Shown: positions 25,739 to 33,888 of the stretch, piece by piece
Layout of the letters: every line of letters starts with the position of its first letter
How positions within the stretch are numbered: position 1 is the stretch's first letter
Position numbers and translations under genes: made by a program
The notes under the pieces: generated by a model
Database searches by the model: none
The model's input: the letters and a program-made list of their open reading frames with translations, nothing else
What the model was told of the DNA's origin: nothing
Origin: Aequorivita vladivostokensis
GTDB lineage: Bacteria > Bacteroidota > Bacteroidia > Flavobacteriales > Flavobacteriaceae
NCBI RefSeq assembly: GCF_000952855.1
Contig: NZ_JSVU01000005.1
Coordinates: 62,001 to 126,000, forward strand
Reading direction: 5' to 3'
Length of the DNA stretch: 64,000 nucleotides

Positions 25739-27577
25739 ATGCCCAGACCCCAACTAAAATCCATTACCGAAAAAGAAAAGAAGACCAGCGTCAAGGATTC
25801 TTTTAAAGCGCTAAAGACCATCCCGCGGTTTTTTAAGGAAATCTATCGCAGCAGCCCGAAACTGTTTCTGCTGAATACTTTTGCCAGGCTCATAAATGCC
25901 TTCACACCCGTGGTTATCCTTTGGGTGGGGAAAATGATTATTGACGAAATCATCCTACAGGTTTCCCTGGAAAATCAAGACTTCACCCAACTCTGGAACC
26001 TCGTAATCATCGAATTTTCCGTTGCCGTACTTTCCGATCTCTTGGGAAGATTGATAAACCTGACCGACGGCCTTTTGGGCGATTTATATTCCAATATGTC
26101 TTCCGAAAAAATAATCCGCAAGACCGCCGAGCTCACCATTGCCCAACTGGAAGACCCGGAATTTTACGACAAATTGGAACGCGCCCGCACCCAAACCAAC
26201 AGTCGGGTAGATTTAATGACTAATGCGCTGGGGCAAGCGGAAAGTCTGATTTCTATGGTTTCGCTGATTGCGGGCTTGATTTATTTTGAGCCTATTTTGA
26301 TACTTATCTTGGTGCTCAGCATCATTCCCTCGTTTATAAACGAAGCCAAATTTAGCAGCACGCGATATTCGTTGGCGCGCAGTTGGACCGCCGAACGCCG
26401 CGAACTGGATTACCTTCGCTTCATCGGCGCCAACAACCAAACCGCCAAGGAAATAAAACTCTTCGGCCTGACCGATTTTATCGCGGAACGCTTTAAAAAA
26501 CTTTCGAACGACTATTACCTCATCAACAAAAAGCTATCGCTCAAACAGAGTCTCTACGGCTCGCTGTTCAACATTCTCGGCGTGCTCAGCTATTACGGCG
26601 CCTATGTGTATATTATTTTGCGGGTACTCACGGGTGTTATTACCATTGGGGAACTCACCTTCCTTTCCGGTTCCTTTAACCGTTTGCGCAACAACCTGCA
26701 GGGCTTCTTTTCGCGCTTTACCCGCATTTCCGAAAGCGCGCTCTATCTGCAGGATTATTTTGACTTTATCGATTTGACTATTGAGCAAAATGCCGAAACT
26801 AAAACGCCTATGCCCAAAACCATTAAAGAAGGGTTTCAGGTGAACAATCTACACTTTGCCTACCCCGGTAGCGAGGGAGAAGTGTTGAAAGGCGTTACCT
26901 TTTCCCTAAAGGCAGGTGAAAAAATGGCTTTCGTAGGCCAAAACGGCGCAGGAAAAACCACGCTTATAAAACTCTTCCTCCGTTTTTACGAACCCACGCA
27001 GGGAGAAATCCTCTTGGACGGCATCAACATAAACCAGTTTGATGTGGACGAATACCGAAAACGTTTCGGCGTGATCTTTCAGGACTTTTTTAAATATGAG
27101 TTTACACTGCGCGAAAACATAGCCGTGGGCAATATAGACCAAGTGCAGAACGACGAAATAATTAACTACGCCGCCAGCAAAAGCCTCGCGGAACAAGTGG
27201 TGACCGAAATGGTGGACGGGCTGGAGCAACGCCTAGGCAGAAGGTTTTACAAAGGCACCGAATTGAGCGGCGGGCAGTGGCAAAAGGTGGCTCTGGCCCG
27301 CGCCTATATGAAGGATGCCGATGTTATGGTACTGGACGAGCCCACCAGCGCGCTGGATGCCCAGGCAGAGTTTGATGTTTTTGAACGCTTTATAGCCCTC
27401 ACCAAAGGCAAGACCAGCATTATTATTAGCCACCGCTTTAGCACCGTACGGATGGCAGACCGTATTTTGGTATTGCAACACGGCCAAGTGCTAGAGCTGG
27501 GCACGCACCAGGAGCTAATGGCAAACCCAAAATTGTATGCGGAGTTATTTAAGTTGCAGGCGGCGGGGTATCAATAA
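25739..27577 (+). CDS. ABC exporter, fused permease and ATPase
   Basis: A 612-residue half-transporter with six membrane segments in residues 45-340. The ATPase has Walker A VGQNGAGKTTL, signature LSGGQWQKVALARA, Walker B VMVLDEPTSA and the H-loop IIISHRFSTV. It probably works as a homodimer exporting lipid, peptide or drug; the substrate is unknown. The Q-loop (IFQDFFKYEFTLRENI) is of the peptide/bacteriocin-exporter style. Its last 17 codons are duplicated at 28364-28413, downstream of an inserted Abi gene. Confidence 0.93.
   Translation: MPRPQLKSITEKEKKTSVKDSFKALKTIPRFFKEIYRSSPKLFLLNTFARLINAFTPVVILWVGKMIIDEIILQVSLENQDFTQLWNLVIIEFSVAVLSDLLGRLINLTDGLLGDLYSNMSSEKIIRKTAELTIAQLEDPEFYDKLERARTQTNSRVDLMTNALGQAESLISMVSLIAGLIYFEPILILILVLSIIPSFINEAKFSSTRYSLARSWTAERRELDYLRFIGANNQTAKEIKLFGLTDFIAERFKKLSNDYYLINKKLSLKQSLYGSLFNILGVLSYYGAYVYIILRVLTGVITIGELTFLSGSFNRLRNNLQGFFSRFTRISESALYLQDYFDFIDLTIEQNAETKTPMPKTIKEGFQVNNLHFAYPGSEGEVLKGVTFSLKAGEKMAFVGQNGAGKTTLIKLFLRFYEPTQGEILLDGININQFDVDEYRKRFGVIFQDFFKYEFTLRENIAVGNIDQVQNDEIINYAASKSLAEQVVTEMVDGLEQRLGRRFYKGTELSGGQWQKVALARAYMKDADVMVLDEPTSALDAQAEFDVFERFIALTKGKTSIIISHRFSTVRMADRILVLQHGQVLELGTHQELMANPKLYAELFKLQAAGYQ
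27527..27576 (+). repeat. Left 50-bp direct repeat (3' end of the ABC gene)
   Basis: CCAAAATTGTA through GTATCA of the ABC gene recurs at 28364-28413 with about six mismatches in 50 bases. The copies lie 837 bases apart and bracket the Abi gene. Confidence 0.85.
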
Positions 27578-27627
27578 TTCAGAATTATGAATTAAAGGTT
27601 TGGAAATAAAATGTAAATTGAAGGCAT

Positions 27628-27687
27628 AAAAAAACCCGGATTCATCACCAGCATCTAATATCTGGGAGAGGAATTACCGGGACAGCA
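27628..27687 (-). ncRNA. Candidate small RNA with its own promoter and terminator
   Basis: On the minus strand, TATATTTG (27693-27700) is an exact -7 word. About 7 bases downstream a 55-60 nt RNA would begin. CCCGG at 27677-27681 pairs with CCGGG at 27635-27639, extended by AATTC/GAATC pairing and an inner CCAG/CTGG hairpin, and ends in seven T (27628-27634). The + strand lacks a T run, so this is not the ABC gene's terminator. No ORF fits inside. The RNA is divergent from the Abi gene, whose ATG is 8 bases from the promoter word. Identity is unknown; the Flavo-1 RNA family is one comparator I cannot test. Confidence 0.5.
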
Positions 27688-27707
27688 CGGCACAAATATA
27701 CAAAAAA

Positions 27708-28358
27708 ATGGACAGACATTTCTACGAAAAAGTTTTTTCCACCCAACGAATGGACAAATACTTTAACCGTTACCCTAACGATGAAGCAAAAGCAATCGTT
27801 CACTATAAAACAAATATTGAACTTTCAGAGGCATTTTACGCTGTCCTTTCAATGTATGAAGTTGCTTTTAGAAATAGTTTAAATAGAGAATTGACTGAGT
27901 ATTTTGGAACTGTTGATTGGTATTTAAAAATTGCTTCTGTATCGGGATTGAAAAATTTGAACGGTAGCATTCAAACTGCTCAAAAACATATTGCCAACAG
28001 AAACGAAACAATTACCGCAAATAAGGTAATTGCAGAATTAACAATGGGTTTTTGGGTAAGACTTTTCAATGCTGAATACGAACTTATACTGTGGAAACCT
28101 TTGCGGAAAGCTTTTCCCTATTTGGAAAAAAGTGAAAGACAGCGCAATAATGTTTCTGCCCCAATAAACAAGATCCGTGATTTTAGAAATAGGGTTTTTC
28201 ACCACGAGCCCATTTCTTGGAATTTATATAGGCTTATTGAAACCCACGAAAGAATATTAAAAGTAATGGGTTGGTTAAATGAAGATTTACCTAAAGTTGC
28301 TAAAGAAATTGACCGAGTTCCCAATATTATAAAGAATGCGCGTCAATCAGGTATTTAA
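27708..28358 (+). CDS. Abi-like HEPN protein (Abi_2 family)
   Basis: A 216-residue, all-helical protein resembling the Abi_2/AbiD/AbiF group. It carries the HEPN RNase motif at residues 160-165 (RNRVFH), followed by HEP. Family members act in phage abortive infection or as toxins; some AbiF-type proteins are controlled by a small adjacent RNA. Here a candidate small RNA lies immediately upstream on the opposite strand. The gene is flanked by 50-bp direct repeats of the ABC gene end, which marks it as acquired. No protein antitoxin gene is adjacent. Confidence 0.85.
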   Translation: MDRHFYEKVFSTQRMDKYFNRYPNDEAKAIVHYKTNIELSEAFYAVLSMYEVAFRNSLNRELTEYFGTVDWYLKIASVSGLKNLNGSIQTAQKHIANRNETITANKVIAELTMGFWVRLFNAEYELILWKPLRKAFPYLEKSERQRNNVSAPINKIRDFRNRVFHHEPISWNLYRLIETHERILKVMGWLNEDLPKVAKEIDRVPNIIKNARQSGI

Positions 28359-28363
28359 AATTT

Positions 28364-28413
28364 CCAAAATTGTACTCGGAGTTGTTTAAGTTGTAGGCGG
28401 CGAGGTATCATTA
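28364..28413 (+). repeat. Right 50-bp direct repeat (copy of the ABC gene 3' end)
   Basis: It would encode KLYSELFKL and then a stop, echoing KLYAELFKLQAAGYQ of the ABC exporter. It is now non-coding and sits six bases after the Abi stop. Confidence 0.85.
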
Positions 28414-28476
28414 GGCATAAACCCTTTGGTTTACTAAAGATTATTTTTGTAACTATGTAATACTAAAATTTTGATT

Positions 28477-28953
28477 ATGGCTATATTATTAGTTTTCGCT
28501 CTGCTTATTATAATTGTGGTATTGTATGATCGAAATAAGCAGAAGGAAAAGGCTCATACAGAAATTCGAAATAATGATATTGAATTTTATCAAAATCTGG
28601 CCAATAATTCAGAGTTAAATTTTAGCTATGAAAAAATAAAATATGTATTTACTAAAATTGAAATTAGAGAAAATGGGTTCTATAAAATAATGAGTGCTAA
28701 TAATAAGCGCTATTGGTTTGAAGCTCGAGGTACATCTAAAAATTCTCATTTTTTAATTTTTGCACAATTACATACTACAAAAATTACTATTCAACATTTA
28801 GATACTTCTAATGGATCGAATGATGGAGAAGTTTGGAAAAGAAAAAAAGAATTGAGATTAATACAGGAATTTGATTACAGTATTCTTGATAAAGACGAGA
28901 TATACACTAAAATTTTTGAAATAATTGATGAAATTTCTACTAAAATAACCTAA
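28477..28953 (+). CDS. Orphan single-pass membrane protein
   Basis: I do not recognise this 158-residue protein. It has an N-terminal membrane span (residues 1-19, MAILLVFALLIIIVVLYD) followed by a charged cytoplasmic domain rich in Lys, Glu, Ile and Asn, containing FTKIEIRENGFYKIMSANNK and a C-terminal acidic helix. The ATG at 28477 follows an in-frame TTG at 28471. TATTTTTG at 28442-28449 is an exact -7 word. The DNA is much more AT-rich than the housekeeping genes, and the gene sits in the accessory island, so it is probably acquired. Confidence 0.65.
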   Translation: MAILLVFALLIIIVVLYDRNKQKEKAHTEIRNNDIEFYQNLANNSELNFSYEKIKYVFTKIEIRENGFYKIMSANNKRYWFEARGTSKNSHFLIFAQLHTTKITIQHLDTSNGSNDGEVWKRKKELRLIQEFDYSILDKDEIYTKIFEIIDEISTKIT

Positions 28954-28970
28954 ATTCTTATTATAGATTA

Positions 28971-29005
28971 TTTGAACTTTCCCCCGCTAGCGCACATTTG
29001 CAACG
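28971..29005 (+). repeat. Island boundary repeat, copy A
   Basis: TTGAACT, then CCCC, then GCGCACATTTGCAA is shared with copy B at 29138-29170 in degenerate form. The two bracket the truncated antitoxin gene. Confidence 0.55.
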
Positions 29006-29047
29006 TGTGCCCGCAACAGTGAGAACACAACCAAAAATACATATCAA

Positions 29048-29203
29048 ATGAAAAGCTATAAGTTAAGCGAAGCCGAAGACCTTTTAATAGGAAAGAAAGG
29101 CACAAAAGAACGGGATGAATATGAATTTGAACTAAAGCTTGAACTCCCCTCTGGCGCGCATTTGCAATGCAAACTTTCTCAATTACAGAACATAGATTAC
29201 TAA
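29048..29203 (+). pseudogene. Truncated HTH antitoxin gene (N-terminal fragment)
   Basis: A 51-codon ORF begins MKSYKLSEAEDLLIGKKGT and continues through KERDEYEFELKLEL. This is the N-terminus typical of Bacteroidota HigA-like antitoxins, which then continue into an XRE helix-turn-helix. Here the homology ends at about 29146, exactly where boundary repeat B (29138-29170) begins, and 18 unrelated residues follow to a stop. The DNA-binding part is missing. No toxin gene is visible upstream. Recognition is from memory of the family. Confidence 0.6.
29138..29170 (+). repeat. Island boundary repeat, copy B
   Basis: CTTGAACT, CCCC and GGCGCGCATTTGCAATGC match copy A at 28971-29005 with a few differences and mark the point where the antitoxin homology is lost. 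Confidence 0.55.
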
Positions 29204-29249
29204 AAGTACAATATACATTACCAATTGCAACACATACAAAGGCAATCAC

Positions 29250-29585
29250 AACTCCCGCAAAGCCATTTACAACTCCCGCAAAGCCATTTGCAACTCCCGC
29301 AAAGCCATTTGCAACTCCCGCAAAGCCATTTGCAACTCCCGCAAAGCCATTTGCAACTCCCGCAAAACCATTTGTAACTCCCGCAAAGCCATTTGCAACT
29401 CCCTCAAAGCCATTTGCAACTCCCGCAAAGCCATTTGCAACTCCCTCAAAGCCATTTGCAACTCCCGCAAAGCCATTTGCAACTCCCGCAAAGCCATTTG
29501 CAACTCCCGCAAAGCCATTTGCAACTCCCTCAAAGCCATTTGCAACTCCCGCATAGCCAATTGCAAACCCGTTAAAACCAATTGC
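29250..29585. repeat. 21-bp minisatellite, 15 copies plus one degenerate
   Basis: A perfect-phase 21-base unit (AACTCCCGCAAAGCC then ATTTGC) is repeated 15 times from 29250 to 29564, with a degenerate sixteenth copy. Variants are CCCTC in units 8, 10 and 14 and an AAAACC/TGT form in unit 6. Because 21 is a multiple of three, frames on both strands stay open and would encode heptapeptides (TPAKPFA, GFAGVAN, MALRELQ). None has credible protein character. There are no spacers. The region 28954-29712 holds this array, the boundary repeats and the truncated antitoxin gene, but no intact gene. Confidence 0.95.
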
Positions 29586-29712
29586 CCCACTATCGCGAGC
29601 GTACTGCTTATAGTAATGAAGAATAAACCTACTAAACACCAAACATATTTATCAACTTTATTACATACTTTTAACCCATCTAAAGCAATAACAATCACAC
29701 TTCTTTCGCTAA

Positions 29713-30093
29713 ATGAAACCATACAAATCGCTTAAAGCCACCATTCTCTTTCTCGCTATCACAACACTCCTATCCTGCAACAACGATGAAAAAAACAGCA
29801 ATACAGACCAAGCCAAGAATCTAATTGGAGTATGGCAACGCAGCGACTTTAGCGCGGAATATGACTATAAACTGTATTTTAATACGGAAGGCAACGGCTA
29901 CAGTACCGAATTCATAGCCCAGCCGGACGGCACTGCAATTTCAAACCTGCGGCCCTTTAGCTGGAGCAGCAGCGAAACCACCTTAACCCTAGATTATGAG
30001 GACGGCGCTACCGAAAGCACCTCCTTTAGCATAAACGCAAGCGGACAATTGCTGGCTTCAGGCTTAGGCAATGTACCCTTCAATAAGCTATAG
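29713..30093 (+). CDS. Small lipocalin-like lipoprotein
   Basis: A 126-residue protein with a type II signal peptide; the lipobox is LLSC, with Cys at residue 22. The mature part has LIGVWQRSDFS followed by alternating beta-like segments, as in Bacteroidota lipocalin-like lipoproteins. It is probably anchored in the outer or inner membrane facing the periplasm; the ligand is unknown. It is the last gene of the accessory island. Confidence 0.7.
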   Translation: MKPYKSLKATILFLAITTLLSCNNDEKNSNTDQAKNLIGVWQRSDFSAEYDYKLYFNTEGNGYSTEFIAQPDGTAISNLRPFSWSSSETTLTLDYEDGATESTSFSINASGQLLASGLGNVPFNKL

Positions 30094-30214
30094 TGTTTTC
30101 TGCTATACTGGTTTAGCGCTACTCGTGTGTGCACTCGTCTGTTACAAAAGTCTTAAATCATCTTTAAAAAAATCAATTTAATGTAACTTGCCGCCCTATA
30201 AAAAAGTGAAAAAT

Positions 30215-32059
30215 ATGCAAGACGCCCAAATGCTCAATTATATAAAAGAAGTACTAAAAAATATGCCTTCAGATTGGCTAAACCTAACCACCCACAGGCT
30301 CGATATTTATGATGAAAGCTTGGCAAAGACCCAGTTTTTGGAGCAATTCGAAACCCTTTACAATGAAAATAATGCCGAAACTGCATCCCTAAAACAATTG
30401 CCCACCGCCTACGATTATATCCGCTTGGGGCATCCGCTTTCCAGTGTATTGGAATGGGCGATTGCCAAGACAAACAATCTAAACCCCGGGAACGTCATCA
30501 GTTTTGCCTCAAAAACAGCCCCTGTGCTGGCAATCCTTCGGAAGAATTTATTGGCAAACAAAAACACCCAAATTCTTTATACCGATGCCCTGCCCTCGTT
30601 TTTCGATGCTGAAATAATTCGAAATGTATATGGGTATAATTTTGAATTGAAACAGCTTGATTCCCCTTCAGCCATTCCAAAGTTTGAAGGCACTACCGTT
30701 TTCATTTCACAGAAAGATGAAATTGGAACGCTGGACCTCAACCCCAACGTAGATTTTCTCATAAATCTTTACGGCACGCTCGGAAGCATTATAACGGTTA
30801 ACGGCGAAAGAAACGAAAATTATATTTCCGAAATACAGCACGTCCGAAGAAGGGAAACCATCGCCATGACGCCCACCAATTGCCTTGTGGCCCTTAAGGC
30901 GCTGATGGACCAAACGGCCATTGCAGAACCCAAAAGCAATATTGCGGAAGATAAAAAGAGCGTTCTAAACTCCATAAAGGAAATCACGGGCTCGCCCACC
31001 ACCCCGCTCGTTGCTTCCAGCGGGCTTTCCATTCAATACGCCATTATGATGGGGCTTATCCACGATGCACAGGCAAACTACCCCGGAAAACCTATCAAAT
31101 TCCTTGTTCCACCCAACTGCTACGGCGGCACCAATGACCAAGCAAGACGCGTGGCGGCCTGCCTTGACAATGTGGAAATTGTAGATTTATTGGTGGACGG
31201 CGATAACGATATGGTGCAAAGCATAGACACCGTTTTAACTAAAGTCGCCAAGGAAAATGCCGTGCCTTACATCATTGCCGAAATACCCACAAACCCTAGG
31301 GTTGAAGTGCCAAACTTGCAGCAATTAAAGGCAGTTTTAAGCAAAGAGCGCAAAACCGAAAATGGCGAAATCGCAATCGACCCGGTATTTATTCTCGATC
31401 AAACCTTTTGCCCCAATTATCACTTTTTGGGTGAAGGGGAGATTCTTTCAACCGTTCGGGCCATTTCGTACGCCAGTGGCTCCAAATTTCCCAGCGGTGG
31501 AAAATGTACCGCAGGTTATGCCGTGGGAAATACCAAGACCGAAGCCTTGATGGAAAAGATAGAACTGCATCTAACGCTTTGCGATAACGAGGCTACAGCG
31601 CTTCAGTATAAAATATTGGCCGAGCAACTGCCGTCCATGAACCAACGCATTTATGATGCCTACCTAAATACCCGTGAGTTTGTAAACTTTATAAAAGAGA
31701 CCCTTCCGGAAGCAAAGATCAATTTCGTTTCTGAGGAATTGGCGGCGCAAGGTTTTACCCCTTCCGTATTTTCATTGGACCTTCCCACGAAAGGAAATTC
31801 CGATGCGGAAAGGGAAGCCTATAAAAGAGCCCTTAATTTAAAGCTCATCAATTTAATGATTACCGAAATTCCCGATGAGTGCAAGTTCTGCGTTAGCTAT
31901 GGGCAATTGAAAGGCAGTTATTGGACCATTCCTGCAACCTCAACCCAAGGAACAACTAAAGAAGGCGATAAGGATTACATAGTGCGCGCCTCCCTTTCTC
32001 CCAATATGGATCTGGAGCTGCACAAAAAAGTGTTTATGGATTTTGTTGACCAAATTTAG
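30215..32059 (+). CDS. PLP-dependent Cys/Met metabolism-type transferase
   Basis: A 614-residue protein from the ATG at 30215; the open frame extends to a TTG at 30188. The C-terminal two thirds match the Cys/Met-metabolism PLP family: an IIAEIPTNPRVEVPN segment, an ILDQTFCPN aspartate region, and the PLP lysine in SYASGSKFPSGGK. It carries an N-terminal extension of about 200 residues and is longer than usual cystathionine synthases (about 400). The reaction, cystathionine gamma-synthase-like or other, cannot be decided. Confidence 0.82.
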   Translation: MQDAQMLNYIKEVLKNMPSDWLNLTTHRLDIYDESLAKTQFLEQFETLYNENNAETASLKQLPTAYDYIRLGHPLSSVLEWAIAKTNNLNPGNVISFASKTAPVLAILRKNLLANKNTQILYTDALPSFFDAEIIRNVYGYNFELKQLDSPSAIPKFEGTTVFISQKDEIGTLDLNPNVDFLINLYGTLGSIITVNGERNENYISEIQHVRRRETIAMTPTNCLVALKALMDQTAIAEPKSNIAEDKKSVLNSIKEITGSPTTPLVASSGLSIQYAIMMGLIHDAQANYPGKPIKFLVPPNCYGGTNDQARRVAACLDNVEIVDLLVDGDNDMVQSIDTVLTKVAKENAVPYIIAEIPTNPRVEVPNLQQLKAVLSKERKTENGEIAIDPVFILDQTFCPNYHFLGEGEILSTVRAISYASGSKFPSGGKCTAGYAVGNTKTEALMEKIELHLTLCDNEATALQYKILAEQLPSMNQRIYDAYLNTREFVNFIKETLPEAKINFVSEELAAQGFTPSVFSLDLPTKGNSDAEREAYKRALNLKLINLMITEIPDECKFCVSYGQLKGSYWTIPATSTQGTTKEGDKDYIVRASLSPNMDLELHKKVFMDFVDQI

Positions 32060-32182
32060 ACAGATAGAAGTACGATCTAAAGGAACAATACCTCTTGTCC
32101 TTAGCCAGCAATCCCTAAAAAAACCTATTTTGCCAAATTAAGGTATCTTTAAGGCTTGGAGTTTTAAAATTACGTTGCAGGA

Positions 32183-32911
32183 ATGAGAAAAACGCTATAC
32201 GAGTTAATACAAAAAGTGAAAGCGTTTTTGGTGCGCAATTTTCACCAGTACAACAGCAAACTCCCATATATTATCACGGTAATAGTGGCCTTGATTATTG
32301 TTATTGGCGGCATCAATCTATTCATAGAGCTTACCGATGAACTAAAGGATGAACTGCTGCCCCAATACGACCAGGCCATAACCGATTATGTTATTTCCTT
32401 TCGCACCGCGGCACTCACAAAGTATTTTATATTCATCACCAATATAGGCGATTTATATGGCTATCTTATTGTTTTGGCCATTTCGTCATTTATATCCTAT
32501 TTCTTTTTTAAGCGATGGCGGGGCGTGGTGCAAACCATTTTTGTTTTGGTAGTAGCCTCCCTGTCAAATGTAATCCTGAAGCGGTTTATAGATCGCGCAA
32601 GGCCGGGCATTGAGCATCTGGTTTCCGTTGAGACCCTCAGCTATCCCAGTGGCCACGCCATGAGCGCCATGGCTTTCTACGGCTTTGTTATCTATCTTTT
32701 TTCCAGATTTAAAATAAATATCTTCTTAAAAACCCTCATCATTATCCTGCTGGTCTTCATAATCCTGAACATTGGAATAAGCAGAATCTATCTCGGCGTA
32801 CACTATCCTTCCGACATTGCCGGCGGGTATATTGCCGGATTTATATGGGTGGTGTTCTGTATCCTTATTTTTAATTTGGTTGAAGTGTTCCGAAGAGACC
32901 CAAAGACCTAA
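32183..32911 (+). CDS. PAP2-family membrane phosphatase
   Basis: A 242-residue protein with about six membrane spans and all three PAP2 motifs: KRFIDRARP, PSGHAMS and SRIYLGVHYPSDI. It is likely an undecaprenyl-pyrophosphate or phosphatidate phosphatase with its active site on the periplasmic side. Unlike the paralogue at 23205 it keeps the canonical PSGH. A TATCTTTA near-consensus -7 word lies about 35 bases upstream. It appears to be a single gene. Confidence 0.93.
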   Translation: MRKTLYELIQKVKAFLVRNFHQYNSKLPYIITVIVALIIVIGGINLFIELTDELKDELLPQYDQAITDYVISFRTAALTKYFIFITNIGDLYGYLIVLAISSFISYFFFKRWRGVVQTIFVLVVASLSNVILKRFIDRARPGIEHLVSVETLSYPSGHAMSAMAFYGFVIYLFSRFKINIFLKTLIIILLVFIILNIGISRIYLGVHYPSDIAGGYIAGFIWVVFCILIFNLVEVFRRDPKT

Positions 32912-33018
32912 CAGTTAAATAGGAAATATTCTTAATAAAAGAATAGCAATCCTTTAAAGTATTTCCTTATCAACTTTTGAAGCACTCTCCGATTGATTGA
33001 ACAGTAAATAAAAACAAC

Positions 33019-33849
33019 GTGCGCACCAAAGAAGAAACAGTTTTGAAAACATTTATAAAAGCGCCTGATTTGAAGGTAGCTTCGGAAAATGAATCATTTG
33101 AAACTTTTGAATTTTTAGATGAAGAGCTACACGGAAACGGCTTTAACTTTCCAATAAATTCCGTGCTCGGAATGCAGGCCGAGGCTTGTTTTGAAGCTTA
33201 TCTGAAACAATCAAACAACTTTGAATTGCTTGCCGCAAATCTTCAAATCCATACTTCCACTTCGCTCACGAACCCAAGCGAAAAGGAAACCTTGGGCGAG
33301 TTGGATTATATAGTTCGAAATCTTAAAACCGAAAAAGTCGTCCACATAGAATTGGCGTGTAAGTTTTATTTATACGACAACACAGCCGATATTTCCGAAG
33401 CGGAAAAATGGATTGGCCCCAACCGAAAGGACAGTCTTTTTGAGAAGCTTGAAAAATTAAGGCAGAAACAATTCCCCTTGTTGAAAAGACCGAAAACACT
33501 ACAAAAATTAGAGGTTCTTGGCATTCCGAAACCATCTTCGCAGCAATTGTGCTTAAAAGGATTTTTATTTATTCCGAAGAATATGAACCGCGAATCTTTT
33601 CCAAAGAATATTCAGGATTGCATCGTGGGCCACTTCATAAAACCAACCGATTTCGAAGCAGAAGGAATAGCCCAGTACGCCATACCGTCAAAAAAAGAAT
33701 GGCTATTGCCAATCAATTCGATTGCCCAATGGTATCCTTTTTCAGAAATAAAACCATTGATAGATGCTCAATTAAGGTTGAAAAAATCTCCGTTAATCTA
33801 TAAAAAAACGCCCCATAAGCTGGAGCGGTTCTTTGTGGTGTGGTGGTAA
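33019..33849 (+). CDS. DUF1853 family protein
   Basis: A 276-residue protein with a GTG start at 33019. LGELDYIVRN, then EKVVHIELACKFYLYD, is the family hallmark and looks like a nuclease-type core (D and E..K spacing). DUF1853 proteins have no assigned function. There is no signal peptide. The end is convergent with the M28 peptidase gene. Confidence 0.85.
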   Translation: MRTKEETVLKTFIKAPDLKVASENESFETFEFLDEELHGNGFNFPINSVLGMQAEACFEAYLKQSNNFELLAANLQIHTSTSLTNPSEKETLGELDYIVRNLKTEKVVHIELACKFYLYDNTADISEAEKWIGPNRKDSLFEKLEKLRQKQFPLLKRPKTLQKLEVLGIPKPSSQQLCLKGFLFIPKNMNRESFPKNIQDCIVGHFIKPTDFEAEGIAQYAIPSKKEWLLPINSIAQWYPFSEIKPLIDAQLRLKKSPLIYKKTPHKLERFFVVWW

Positions 33850-33888
33850 TTATAATTAACTGCTTACTGCAACTGAATACTGAACACT

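Noticed and set aside
29250-29585. CRISPR array
   Set aside because: The 21-bp units are contiguous with no spacers and no cas gene is nearby.
29167-29722. Long open frames on both strands across the 21-bp array (TPAKPFA, GFAGVAN, MALRELQ heptads)
   Set aside because: They exist only because the repeat unit is a multiple of three. They have no signal, fold or start context, and several frames are open at once.
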